DNA of 64,000 bases from Gemmatimonas phototrophica (GTDB taxonomy: Bacteria > Gemmatimonadota > Gemmatimonadetes > Gemmatimonadales > Gemmatimonadaceae): NCBI RefSeq assembly GCF_000695095.2, contig NZ_CP011454.1:2604001-2668000 (forward strand), read 5' to 3'. Positions within the stretch are counted from its first letter, which is position 1. The number at the start of each line of letters is the position of its first letter. Below, in pieces: positions 25,400 through 33,532 of the stretch. Under the pieces are notes generated by a model. It searched no databases and was not told the DNA's origin. It saw only the letters and a list, made by a program, of their open reading frames with translations. A program made the translations under genes and the position numbers.

Positions 25400-27145
25400 T
25401 CAGTGGCGCACCTCCTGAGCCGTGACATCGGTTGCAGGGCCGTACAGCGCCTCGAAGTGCGCCGCATAGCGGAGGTCGGCGGCGGCGCGGATCACCTTGA
25501 AGGTGGGCGTCAGCAAGCCGTTGTCCGATGAGAACTCGTCGGCGACCACGGCAAACCGTTGTACCCGATCCGGACGCGCCAACGAGCTGTTCACATCGGC
25601 GACCGCTCCGCCCAACAGCTCCAGGACACGGTCGTCCCGCAGCAACTCCACCCACGGCAGGTCAATGCCCTGCGCCGCAGCCCACGCTTCCAGCGCGTCG
25701 CGACGCGGTGCCACCAACGCCGTGAGATACTTGCGGCCTTCCCCGTGGCAGACGGCGTGGGCAATAAAGGGGGATGCGGTCAGCGCCGCTTCGATGGGTA
25801 CCGGGGGTACCTTTCGGCCGGTGGAGAGCGCAATGAGTTCCTTGGCACGTCCGGTGATGCGCAGCGAGCCATCGGGAAGCAGCTCCGCCAGATCCCCGGT
25901 GTGCAGCCAGTGTCCGTCCTCACTGAACGCCGCGCGCGTCTCCGCAGGACGGTTCCAATAGCCATCAAAGCTCAGCGCGCTGCGACGGACCAGCAGTTCA
26001 CCGCGATCATCGATGCGCACCGTGGTGCCGGGCATGGGTGGCCCGACCGTATCAAAACGCGGCGAGTCGGGCCGGTTCATGGCGATGCACAGATGCTCCG
26101 TTTGGCCGTACGCGCCCAAAATGGGCAAGCCCAGTTGCTGCAACGTTTCGGCGATCGCCACGGGCAGCGCGGCGCCACCGGACGTCGCCAACCGTACACG
26201 GTGCCCCACCCGCGCCGTGATGGCCGCGCGCGGATCGCGCCCTTCACGGCGGGCAACGTCTGCGGCTTCGTACAGGCGTTCAAAAATGCGAGGAAGGGCA
26301 CCGAGAAGCGTGGGCTCGAAGTGCGCGGCGACCGGGAAGAGATCCGTTGGATCTTCGATGAGCGCTGACGACATCCCCACCAGCAGGCGCGTACACATGC
26401 CGAAAACCCGTTCAGCCGCATGGGAATACGGCAAAAAGCTCAGGGTACGGTCGCTGTCACCGAGTTGGAGCACTGCCGCAATGGACGCCGCTGACGCCGC
26501 GAGATAGCGATGTGAAATGCATGCACCCTTGGGTTCACCGGTGGAGCCGGAGGTGTAGATCAGCGCCGCGAGCGTGTCGGCGACGATGGCTTCGCGTCGG
26601 GCATCGAGCGCGCGCCCCAGCGCACGGTCCTGCATCAGCAGGGCAACGCCCTCATCGGCAAAAACGTGCAAAGGCGTGACCGCCAATGGCAGGCCGACAT
26701 CCGCGGTATCGTGCGTGTCGAGCACCACACCCGGTAGCGGCGTGGACACCGATGCCGTGGCAGACGCCAGACGCACGGCTTCGTGTCGCTGATCGGTAAA
26801 CAGCCACCGGGCGCCGCTGTCGCGCAGGACGTGATCCACCTGCCCAGGGGTACTGGACGGGTAGATGCCAACACCCACCGCCCCGATGGATTGGATGGCA
26901 AGGTCCAGGGTGGGCCAGATGGGCCGGTTGCCGGCAAAGACGGCAATGCGGTCTCCCACCTGCACCCCCGCGTGCACAAGCCGCGCCCCTATGGCGCGCA
27001 CCCGCGCACTCATCCCGCCCCACGTGATGCGCTCCGCCGGCGTGTGATGGCCGCGCGGATACACCGCAAACATGAGTGCGTCCGGCATAGCTTCCGCCCG
27101 GACAAAGAACCGATGAATGAGTGGAGAATCCACCACCAGACTCAC
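25400..27145 (-). CDS. Long-chain acyl-CoA synthetase (AMP-forming)
   Basis: A 581-aa ANL ligase of the FAA1/ACSL group. Motifs in order: YTSGSTGEPKGA (about 192-203), SFLPYSHAAERV, GALPRIFERLYE typical of long-chain synthetases, GAYGQTEHLC, HTGDLAEL with the hinge aspartate, and LTPTFKVIRAA with the catalytic lysine near the C-terminus. The start is GTG 27145 behind GAGGAGGTGA; no better ATG exists. It lies 12 bases downstream of the KAS III-like gene, so both are probably one transcript with the LacI regulator. The product would be activated fatty acids, possibly the donor for the KAS III-like enzyme. Confidence 0.9.
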   Translation of the reverse strand: MSLVVDSPLIHRFFVRAEAMPDALMFAVYPRGHHTPAERITWGGMSARVRAIGARLVHAGVQVGDRIAVFAGNRPIWPTLDLAIQSIGAVGVGIYPSSTPGQVDHVLRDSGARWLFTDQRHEAVRLASATASVSTPLPGVVLDTHDTADVGLPLAVTPLHVFADEGVALLMQDRALGRALDARREAIVADTLAALIYTSGSTGEPKGACISHRYLAASAASIAAVLQLGDSDRTLSFLPYSHAAERVFGMCTRLLVGMSSALIEDPTDLFPVAAHFEPTLLGALPRIFERLYEAADVARREGRDPRAAITARVGHRVRLATSGGAALPVAIAETLQQLGLPILGAYGQTEHLCIAMNRPDSPRFDTVGPPMPGTTVRIDDRGELLVRRSALSFDGYWNRPAETRAAFSEDGHWLHTGDLAELLPDGSLRITGRAKELIALSTGRKVPPVPIEAALTASPFIAHAVCHGEGRKYLTALVAPRRDALEAWAAAQGIDLPWVELLRDDRVLELLGGAVADVNSSLARPDRVQRFAVVADEFSSDNGLLTPTFKVIRAAADLRYAAHFEALYGPATDVTAQEVRH

Positions 27146-27157
27146 GAGGTCACCTCC

Positions 27158-28177
27158 TCACCGCGCATGCCAGCGCATGGCCAACGACCCCATGGCCAAT
27201 CCGGCGCCGGAGCCGGTGAACATCAGGAGTTCCCCATCACGCACGCGACCGGTTCGCACCGCATCATCCAGCGCCATGGGGAGACAGGCCGAGCCGGTGT
27301 ACCCCCACTTGTGCATGATCGTGTGCGCCCGCTCCATGGGCTGCGAGAGTCCTTGCATGACCGTTTCGATTGTGGAGCGGTTCACCTGCGTCCAGAACCA
27401 GCGATCCACATCGTCCGGCGTGTAGCCGATGCGGCCGAGCACGGACTGCACGATGCGAGGCCACCCCTCCTCGTTGATCGAGGCGGGATACTTCTGTACG
27501 AAGCGCAACTTGTTCTGCAATCCGGCGTCAAGCACCGATTGGGAGATGGGGGTGCGTGTCCCTCCTGCGAAGACACCCATGCCATGGCAGTACCGGCCAT
27601 CGGCAAAGAGCTCGGACGCGAGAATTCCGTCGGTGTCGCGAGCCTCCACGACGACGGCGCCGGCACCATCCGCGAAGATCGTGACCGTCTTCTTGTCGTG
27701 CTGGTCGAGATACTTCGACATGGCATACGCCCCCACCACCAGGATGCGCTGATAACGGGAATCGCTGCGAATGTATTTCCACGCGACATCGAGGGCGGTG
27801 ACAAATCCGGCGCACCCGGCGTTGAGATCGAACGTGCCGGCCCGGGTGAGCTCGAGACGGCCGTGCAGCACCGATGCCGTGGCGGGCGAGATGAACTCCG
27901 GGGTGTCGGTGGCGACGATCAGCAGGTCAATGGCATCGGGCGCCACTCCGGCGGCTTCCATGGCCAATCGGGCCGCATCCTCCGCGAGGTCGGCGGTGCT
28001 TTCGTCCCCCATGCACCAATGGCGCTCCTCGATACCGAGGGTGCCGCGGACAAACGGGTCGATGTCCTCCCCGAGCATCGTGGACAGCTCGGCGTTGGTA
28101 ACGATGCGGGAGGGGACGGCACTGCCGGTGCCCGTAATTACGGCCCCGCGCACGGGCATGACGGAGGGTCCGTTCAT
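27158..28177 (-). CDS. KAS III-like enzyme lacking the catalytic His and Asn
   Basis: A 339-aa thiolase-fold protein aligned by eye to FabH. The nucleophile is kept: DLNAGCAGF with Cys122. FabH uses His in PHQAN and Asn in GNTSAAS; here these positions read WTQVN (Thr263) and GYTGSACLP (Tyr293). Without them decarboxylative condensation of malonyl-ACP should be impaired, so acyl transfer, or a different condensation, is more likely, as known for several FabH relatives (for example CerJ, DpsC). The ATG at 28177 follows GAGGAG and overlaps the LacI stop by ATGA. The partner gene is a long-chain acyl-CoA synthetase. Fold is secure; reaction is unknown. Confidence 0.85.
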   Translation of the reverse strand: MNGPSVMPVRGAVITGTGSAVPSRIVTNAELSTMLGEDIDPFVRGTLGIEERHWCMGDESTADLAEDAARLAMEAAGVAPDAIDLLIVATDTPEFISPATASVLHGRLELTRAGTFDLNAGCAGFVTALDVAWKYIRSDSRYQRILVVGAYAMSKYLDQHDKKTVTIFADGAGAVVVEARDTDGILASELFADGRYCHGMGVFAGGTRTPISQSVLDAGLQNKLRFVQKYPASINEEGWPRIVQSVLGRIGYTPDDVDRWFWTQVNRSTIETVMQGLSQPMERAHTIMHKWGYTGSACLPMALDDAVRTGRVRDGELLMFTGSGAGLAMGSLAMRWHAR

Positions 28178-29202
28178 GCGCTCCTCGACGGCACGCGCCC
28201 CGACGACGCCCGCGCCACCAATCGCACCGGGAGCGGACGTGCGGTGGGCACCCGATGGGTGGAACGCTCAATGAGTTGCAGCAGCAACCGGGCCGCCCGA
28301 GCCCCAAGCTCGCGTGCCGGGATGGAGATCGTGGTCAGTTCAGGTGTCACGTAGCGAGCCAGTTCAATGTCGTCGCACCCCACGACCGACAGATCGCGGG
28401 GCAGTTCAAGGCCCGCGGTGAAGCACTGCTTCACCGCTCCAATGGCCATCAGGTCGTTTGCACAAAACGTCGCCGTCGGACGTGCGGTGCTTGCCAGCAG
28501 CGCGCGCATGGCATCGCGCCCCCCGCTGACGGTGGCGGGTGCCCGGCGCCAGCGATCACTCTCCAGCGACACCCCGGCTTCCCGGAGCGTGCGGACGAAA
28601 CCGCGCTCGCGCATACGGAAGGCGTGCACGTCGGTCGCCGGCCCTATGAAGGCAATGTCCCGGTGACCGAGTTCGAGCAGATGGCGGGCGGCAAGCTCCC
28701 CCGCCGCCAGAGCGTCGGTGGCGATCCCGGGCCACTGATCACTGGGCTCATCGATCAACACGACGTTCACCCCGGCGAGCGCCTGCTGCGAAAGCGCCGC
28801 CGCTCCCACGGCGTCCAGCAGCACCCCATCAATCTGCCGCGCGAGCAGCACCTCGAGATGCTTCTGCGCATCCCGTACGCTGTGATCGCAAAGCAACACC
28901 GCATAGCCGGCGTCGGCCGCCACGCGTTCAGCGCCAGTCACGACATCAGCCACGAAGGGATTGCGAATGTCGGGGACGATGATGCCGAGGGCGTAGGAGC
29001 GACGTTGCGAGAGGGAGCGCGCCACCACATTGGGGCGGTAGCCCAGATCGGTCGCCGCGTCGAGCACGCGCTGACGAGTACCAACCGCCACCCGGGCACG
29101 GGGATGGTTGGACAGGACCAACGAGGCGGTGGGCTGGGAGACACCAGCGCGGGCGGCGACGTCGTGGATAGTGACGCGGCGCCCAGGAGGGAGGGGGCAC
29201 AC
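28174..29202 (-). CDS. LacI-family transcriptional regulator
   Basis: A DNA-binding repressor or activator with a periplasmic-binding-protein-like effector domain. The helix-turn-helix reads VTIHDVAARAGVSQPTASLVL; the hinge region carries GYRPNVVARSL; the effector domain shows FVADVVTGAERVA, VVLIDEPSDQWP and a C-terminal SVVGCDDIELARYVTPELTTI. The start is uncertain: GTG 29202 puts the HTH near residue 10, as usual in the family, whereas ATG 29274 has a GGTGG site but adds 24 odd residues and would place a LacI-like operator (29219-29236) inside the gene. It overlaps the KAS III-like gene by ATGA and so probably controls it. The effector is not predictable. Confidence 0.88.
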   Translation of the reverse strand: MCPLPPGRRVTIHDVAARAGVSQPTASLVLSNHPRARVAVGTRQRVLDAATDLGYRPNVVARSLSQRRSYALGIIVPDIRNPFVADVVTGAERVAADAGYAVLLCDHSVRDAQKHLEVLLARQIDGVLLDAVGAAALSQQALAGVNVVLIDEPSDQWPGIATDALAAGELAARHLLELGHRDIAFIGPATDVHAFRMRERGFVRTLREAGVSLESDRWRRAPATVSGGRDAMRALLASTARPTATFCANDLMAIGAVKQCFTAGLELPRDLSVVGCDDIELARYVTPELTTISIPARELGARAARLLLQLIERSTHRVPTARPLPVRLVARASSGRVPSRSA

Positions 29203-29218
29203 GCGAGGAATATCGGGG

Positions 29219-29236
29219 TGCCAATACGCATTGGCA
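29219..29236. promoter_or_regulatory. Candidate LacI-family operator
   Basis: TGCCAATACGCATTGGCA is an 18-bp near-perfect palindrome (7-bp perfect arms) with the central CG typical of LacI-family operators. It lies between the divergent lacI-type gene and the LysM gene, 17 bases before the regulator's GTG and about 40 before the LysM ATG. Confidence 0.6.
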
Positions 29237-29276
29237 AGGGTATCCTGATCGGCGCCCGTTCCCCTACCTTCCATGT

Positions 29277-30083
29277 ATGCTGGCCACCAAGACCACCAAG
29301 GAATGGCTCACCGCTGCTGCCCCCCCGGCGCGACGTCAGCGGTCGCTGTGGGTGCGGGTGCTGGTCGCCCTCACCTCCACCACGGCACTGGTCGCGACCG
29401 CCGCGCTGGTGGCCGCAGCGGCCATTGTGCCGCCGGTTGGTGCCCGACGGACGGCGCGGGAGGCCGCGCTTCGCGAGGTGCAGTCCGCCATGGGAGACGG
29501 CGAACAGGTTGTCGCCGAGGCCTTTGCCTCACAGCGCCGATGGACCGATATGTGGCGCGAGTCCTTTGGGGTGGTGGTGGCCACCGATCGTCGGCTGCTG
29601 TATGTGGGGGCGCCGCCCACGCCGCTCCTGCGCCCGCGTGACGATGGCCCGCTCGAACTGCTCGTGGAGAGCTATCCCTACGACGCCGCATTTACTCTGG
29701 AACCCCGCACCATTTTTCGGGGGCTGGGGCGCGGGCTGGTGCTGCGAACGCCAGCCGCCCAGGTGAACTTCATTCTGGACGATGCGGCGTGGGCGAGCGC
29801 CCAACGGGTAGCGCAGGCCAGCGCGGCCGCCCGCGGGGTCGCCACCCGGCAACAGCAGGAACTTGAGCGCACCATTCAGACGGCACCGCGCCGTGCGGAG
29901 GAGTTCGTGCCGCATGTTGTACGTCGCGGCGAAACGCTCACCGGCCTCGCCCGCCGGTTTCGCACCACCACGGATGTGCTGCGTCAGCTCAACCGCCTGG
30001 GCAGTGACGACATTCAGGTGGGACAGCGATTGCGCGTGCCCAAAGTGGTGATCGCGGATACGGGGCAAGTACCGCCACCGTAA
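29277..30083 (+). CDS. LysM-domain protein with N-terminal membrane helix
   Basis: A 268-aa protein. One hydrophobic segment at about 24-52 (VRVLVALTSTTALVATAALV) anchors it or acts as an uncleaved signal. A central domain of about 60-190 is unrecognised (VVVATDRRLLYVGAPP resembles PH-like strands in membrane-associated bacterial proteins). A LysM domain of about 45 residues follows at 212-258 (HVVRRGETLTGLARRF ... VGQRLRVP), which normally binds peptidoglycan. This suggests a cell-wall-tethered inner-membrane protein. It starts 2 bases from the alternative ATG of the divergent LacI gene and shares its operator region. No clear ribosome site. Confidence 0.75.
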   Translation: MLATKTTKEWLTAAAPPARRQRSLWVRVLVALTSTTALVATAALVAAAAIVPPVGARRTAREAALREVQSAMGDGEQVVAEAFASQRRWTDMWRESFGVVVATDRRLLYVGAPPTPLLRPRDDGPLELLVESYPYDAAFTLEPRTIFRGLGRGLVLRTPAAQVNFILDDAAWASAQRVAQASAAARGVATRQQQELERTIQTAPRRAEEFVPHVVRRGETLTGLARRFRTTTDVLRQLNRLGSDDIQVGQRLRVPKVVIADTGQVPPP

Positions 30084-30126
30084 GGCCGTTCCCGACGCGT
30101 CCAAGTGGGAAGCGGCGGGGTCGCGC

Positions 30127-30192
30127 CACGGATTGCACGGATCAGGCGGAAATGCACGGATTCACAGCACCAATTGCTGCTGTTGAATCCGT
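30127..30192. repeat. Intergenic ACGGAT repeats with long hairpin
   Basis: The gap between two convergent genes holds three copies of (c/g)CACGGAT (30127, 30135 and 30154 regions). A hairpin has arms ACGGATTCA/TGAATCCGT (30156-30164 with 30184-30192) and inner CAGCA/TGCTG. It looks like a dispersed, REP-like element and may also end both transcripts. Confidence 0.5.
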
Positions 30193-30259
30193 CCAATCCA
30201 TACCCTCCGAACAATCCGCGGCGCGGCTCGGCCGCCGCCCGGTACGCCAGTCGGTGGTG

Positions 30260-31246
30260 TTACTGCCCCAACACGATGGCAAACACGAGCGGCGCTACGA
30301 TGCTGGCGTCCGACTCGATGATGAACTTGGGCGTATCGATGGCCAGTTTGCCCCACGTGATCTTTTCGTTCGGCACGGCGCCGGAGTACGACCCGTACGA
30401 CGTGGTGGAGTCGCTGATCTGACAGAAGTAACCCCAAAGTGGCACTTCCGTACGCCCAAGATCCTGGTGCAGCATGGGCACCACGCAAATGGGGAAGTCG
30501 CCCGCGATACCACCGCCGATCTGGAAGAAGCCGATCGTGGAGGTCTTGGTCATCTCGGTGTAGAGCTCGGCGAGATACATCATGTACTCAATGCCGCTCC
30601 TGACCGTATGGACATTTTTGATGTCCCCTTCCATGCAGTGACCGGCAAAGATGTTGCCGTTCGTGCTGTCTTCCCACCCCGGCACGATGATCGGGATGTT
30701 CTTTTCTGCCGCGGCCACCATCCAGGAGTCCTTCGGATCGATCTGGTAGAACTCCTTGAGCTTCCCGCTACGCAGAATGCGGTACATGAACTCGTGCGGG
30801 AAATACCGCTCACCTGCCTGATCGGCCGCCTGCCACTCTTCCAGCACTGCTTTTTCAATGCGCCGGATGGCTTCAGCCTCCGGAATGCACGTATCGGTGA
30901 CGCGATTGAAATGCTGATCAAGCAGCTTCTGCTCGTCTTCCGGCGTCAGGTCACGATAATTCGGCACCCGCGCGTAGTGGTCGTGCGCGACGAGGTTGTA
31001 AATGTCTTCCTCGAGATTCGCCCCCGTGCACGTAATGGCGTGCACCTTGTCCTGACGGATCATCTCGGCCAGCGAGATACCCAGCTCCGCGGTGCTCATG
31101 GCGCCGGCGAGGGTCACCATCATTTTGCCACCCTTGTCGAGGTGGCTGACATACGCGTCGGCCGCATCAATAAGCGCCGCGGCGTTGAAGTGACGATAGT
31201 TGTGACGAAGAAACGCCGTTACGGGCGCCGAAGTAGACTGAGCCAT
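30260..31246 (-). CDS. Deoxyhypusine synthase-like protein
   Basis: A 328-aa NAD-dependent aminobutyl-transferase family member. The Rossmann-type core shows MMVTLAGAMSTAELG near 42-56, CTGANLEEDIYNLV, the mid motif IIVPGWEDSTNGNIFAG, and the C-terminal ITWGKLAID where Lys300 corresponds to the catalytic lysine of eukaryotic DHS, followed by ESDASIVAPLVFA. Bacteria have no eIF5A, and bacterial members are known or proposed to act in polyamine chemistry (homospermidine-type reactions). The ATG at 31246 is well placed. It is monocistronic, between a LysM protein (convergent) and a TPR protein. The exact reaction here is not determinable from sequence. Confidence 0.88.
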   Translation of the reverse strand: MAQSTSAPVTAFLRHNYRHFNAAALIDAADAYVSHLDKGGKMMVTLAGAMSTAELGISLAEMIRQDKVHAITCTGANLEEDIYNLVAHDHYARVPNYRDLTPEDEQKLLDQHFNRVTDTCIPEAEAIRRIEKAVLEEWQAADQAGERYFPHEFMYRILRSGKLKEFYQIDPKDSWMVAAAEKNIPIIVPGWEDSTNGNIFAGHCMEGDIKNVHTVRSGIEYMMYLAELYTEMTKTSTIGFFQIGGGIAGDFPICVVPMLHQDLGRTEVPLWGYFCQISDSTTSYGSYSGAVPNEKITWGKLAIDTPKFIIESDASIVAPLVFAIVLGQ

Positions 31247-31318
31247 GGAGAGGTCGGTGTCAGACGGTCAGGACACGCCGGGCACCCGAATGGGATCTCG
31301 CCCGCATGCACCGGAAAT

Positions 31319-33073
31319 CTAATCGTCCCGATTCGGTGTGCGTCTCAATGCGGTAAAGACCGCGGCCCCGCCAAGCAGGGCGGCAATGCCGGCGGCACCA
31401 TTCACGACCGCCACCAGCGCACCCGCCACGAGCAGGATGGCAGGTAGCGCCGCTCCCCCTCTGCTGGACGCCGCGCGGTCGGGGCGTTCTCCCCGCCAGG
31501 CGTCGGCCGCGCGCGCGCCGCCCCAACCGAGGCCATTGGTTTCCCCGCCAACGTACAGGCCAGGCACGGGGGTTGATGTTGACCGCGAACGGCTGTGCCC
31601 TTCCGACGCGCGGGACGCATCGTCCACACGCTGCGACCGTTCGAAGGCACGACTGGCCGCGTTCTCGGTCAGCAGTGACAGGCCGAGGCGCACCGGCAGC
31701 AATGGCCCGGCCTCGCGCTCATCGCTCATAACCATTGGGTAGTCACCCGAAACCACCGTCGCACGTTCCGTCTCGGGCGCCGGCGCCCGCGAGTCGTGCG
31801 CGGCACCACGGACCAATACATTCAGCAGGCGGCGCACAGAGGGGGTGACGCTGGCGCCCGAGCGCCGGAGCAACCGTTCAGCCTCGTCCACCATGGGCGC
31901 ACCAGTACGGTCCGCGGGCCAACGGCCTTGCCCCGCGGACTGAACGGCCCCCTGCACCGGCGCGTGACCGCGCAGGAGTGGCACCAGCTTTTCCATCAGC
32001 GTGGTGAGCGACGAAGGAGCGGCGTGATCCTGGCGCACCACGATGAGCAACGCCGAGAGAATTTGCCGGGCAGCATGCGCTTCTTCCGGCATACAGGCGC
32101 TGGCCAACGCGCCTCCCGACGAACAGCCCCGCAACATCGTGCGTGCGGCGACCACCAGCTGATCCTCACGCAGCGTCGCGAGGCGACTGCCCAGCCGGGC
32201 GAGGGCGCCGGTGAGCATATCGTGCGGCTCGCCGGTAGCGCTGCCCTGTACGGGGTCGGCTTCGCCGGGAAACGAGGCGTCCTCGAGGAGTGCCGCGTCC
32301 CCCAGGAGGTCCTCAGGTGGCTGGCCGGGGGGGGTGACGCGGGGCGCCAGATCGTCCACGGGCAGTCGCGCCGCGCCCCGGGTACGATCGGCCCGTGCGG
32401 CCCGGATCTCGTGACGCGCCCACGAGAGCGCCGGATGGGCCGGCGCTTGCTGAGCGAGACGCGAAAGAATGTCCGCCGCATCGTTAGTGTGGCCCTGTCG
32501 TGCCATCAGGACAGCCTGCTGCGCCATGAGGACCGGGTCATTGGGAGCGTTCGCCAGCGCCGGGGTTAGCGCGGAGCGCGCGCCCGAGAGATCGCCGACC
32601 ATCGCCCGGGCCACGGATTGCATCAACCGCAGGGCGAGAGATGCGGGCTGCGCTTGCAGCCCTTCGGTGGCCACGCGGTCACCCTCAGCCGGGTGCCCCA
32701 TGATCGTGAGCGCGCCCGAGCGCAGATACCACCCCTCTTCACTATGTCGAGCCCCTGACCAGACCGCATCCAGGGCCACCAGTGCCTCGCCGGGCAATTG
32801 TCTCAGCAGCTGGCCGCGGGCCGACTCAAGTCCCATTTCCATGGCCACAGGTGCGACCATATCCCGGGTTTCCACGAGGTCGGCAGCAAAGAGCAGATCG
32901 GCCAGGGCAACGCCGCTGCGACTGAGCGGTGAACCACCTGGGGGCAACGGGCGGGCGCCGGATTTCTCCACCGGCACCAGCGCACGCGACGGCGCCACCG
33001 GCCGCAACGGAGCGGCCGGTGGTAACGGGGCACCGCCAGCGGCACCACCAAGCCCAGTCACGTCAGGGGGCAT
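31319..33073 (-). CDS. TPR-like protein with C-terminal membrane segment
   Basis: A 584-aa protein of unknown function. Residues 1-50 are Pro/Ala-rich. About 50-225 is helical with TPR-like repeats (ALVALDAVWSGARHSEEGWYLRSGALTI; a VLMARQGHTNDAADIL unit). About 230-520 is mostly low-complexity with some helix. At about 540-572 there is a hydrophobic double stretch (ILLVAGALVAVVNGAAGIAALLGG) ending in RRTPNRDD. No signal peptide. The plan resembles the 593-aa TPR protein at 7675-9456. The ATG at 33073 is the only plausible start. Next gene on the strand: a small conserved-looking ORF 64 bases upstream. Confidence 0.6.
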   Translation of the reverse strand: MPPDVTGLGGAAGGAPLPPAAPLRPVAPSRALVPVEKSGARPLPPGGSPLSRSGVALADLLFAADLVETRDMVAPVAMEMGLESARGQLLRQLPGEALVALDAVWSGARHSEEGWYLRSGALTIMGHPAEGDRVATEGLQAQPASLALRLMQSVARAMVGDLSGARSALTPALANAPNDPVLMAQQAVLMARQGHTNDAADILSRLAQQAPAHPALSWARHEIRAARADRTRGAARLPVDDLAPRVTPPGQPPEDLLGDAALLEDASFPGEADPVQGSATGEPHDMLTGALARLGSRLATLREDQLVVAARTMLRGCSSGGALASACMPEEAHAARQILSALLIVVRQDHAAPSSLTTLMEKLVPLLRGHAPVQGAVQSAGQGRWPADRTGAPMVDEAERLLRRSGASVTPSVRRLLNVLVRGAAHDSRAPAPETERATVVSGDYPMVMSDEREAGPLLPVRLGLSLLTENAASRAFERSQRVDDASRASEGHSRSRSTSTPVPGLYVGGETNGLGWGGARAADAWRGERPDRAASSRGGAALPAILLVAGALVAVVNGAAGIAALLGGAAVFTALRRTPNRDD

Positions 33074-33136
33074 GCGATGAGGTATCGACTGCTGAGGGCC
33101 GGCGGATAAACAGCGACGCCGTGGCCCCTCGCCGCA

Positions 33137-33430
33137 CTATACCAGGGCCTCGACCAGCGCTTCCTCGTCGTCCACCCGGACGTAGCTGCCCATTTCGTCA
33201 AACCAGCGATACGCACTGCCCGCGGCATCGAGTGCCAGTGACCGGCGGGTGGCACTGTGCTCATAGACGCGCAGTTCGCCCACACCAGCCGGTCCGGCCA
33301 CAAACCCAATGAACCAGAAGGCCGCCGTCGCTTCGACCGCCGCAATGCCGAACACGGAGGCCAGCGCTCGTTGGAGAGGGTACCAGTCCGGGGGACGGTA
33401 CGGCGGGAAAATATCGTCTGACATGGGCAT
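33137..33430 (-). CDS. Hypothetical small acidic protein
   Basis: A 97-residue protein I do not recognise. It opens with PMSDDIFPPYRPPDW. A hydrophobic middle reads SVFGIAAVEATAAFWFIGFVAGP, which could be a buried helix or a single membrane pass. It ends with acidic EEALVEALV. The ATG at 33430 follows AGCGGGA; an upstream GTG frame to 33481 is less likely. It lies 64 bases upstream of the TPR-like gene and may be co-transcribed with it. Confidence 0.5.
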   Translation of the reverse strand: MPMSDDIFPPYRPPDWYPLQRALASVFGIAAVEATAAFWFIGFVAGPAGVGELRVYEHSATRRSLALDAAGSAYRWFDEMGSYVRVDDEEALVEALV

Positions 33431-33532
33431 CGTGATTTCCCGCTGGACGCCAGCCACACGGCCAGCGTCACGAACCGTCACAGCCGTGGACCACTTTGAT
33501 ATCAGACTCCGCCCCGCCGGCCCATGTGGCGG

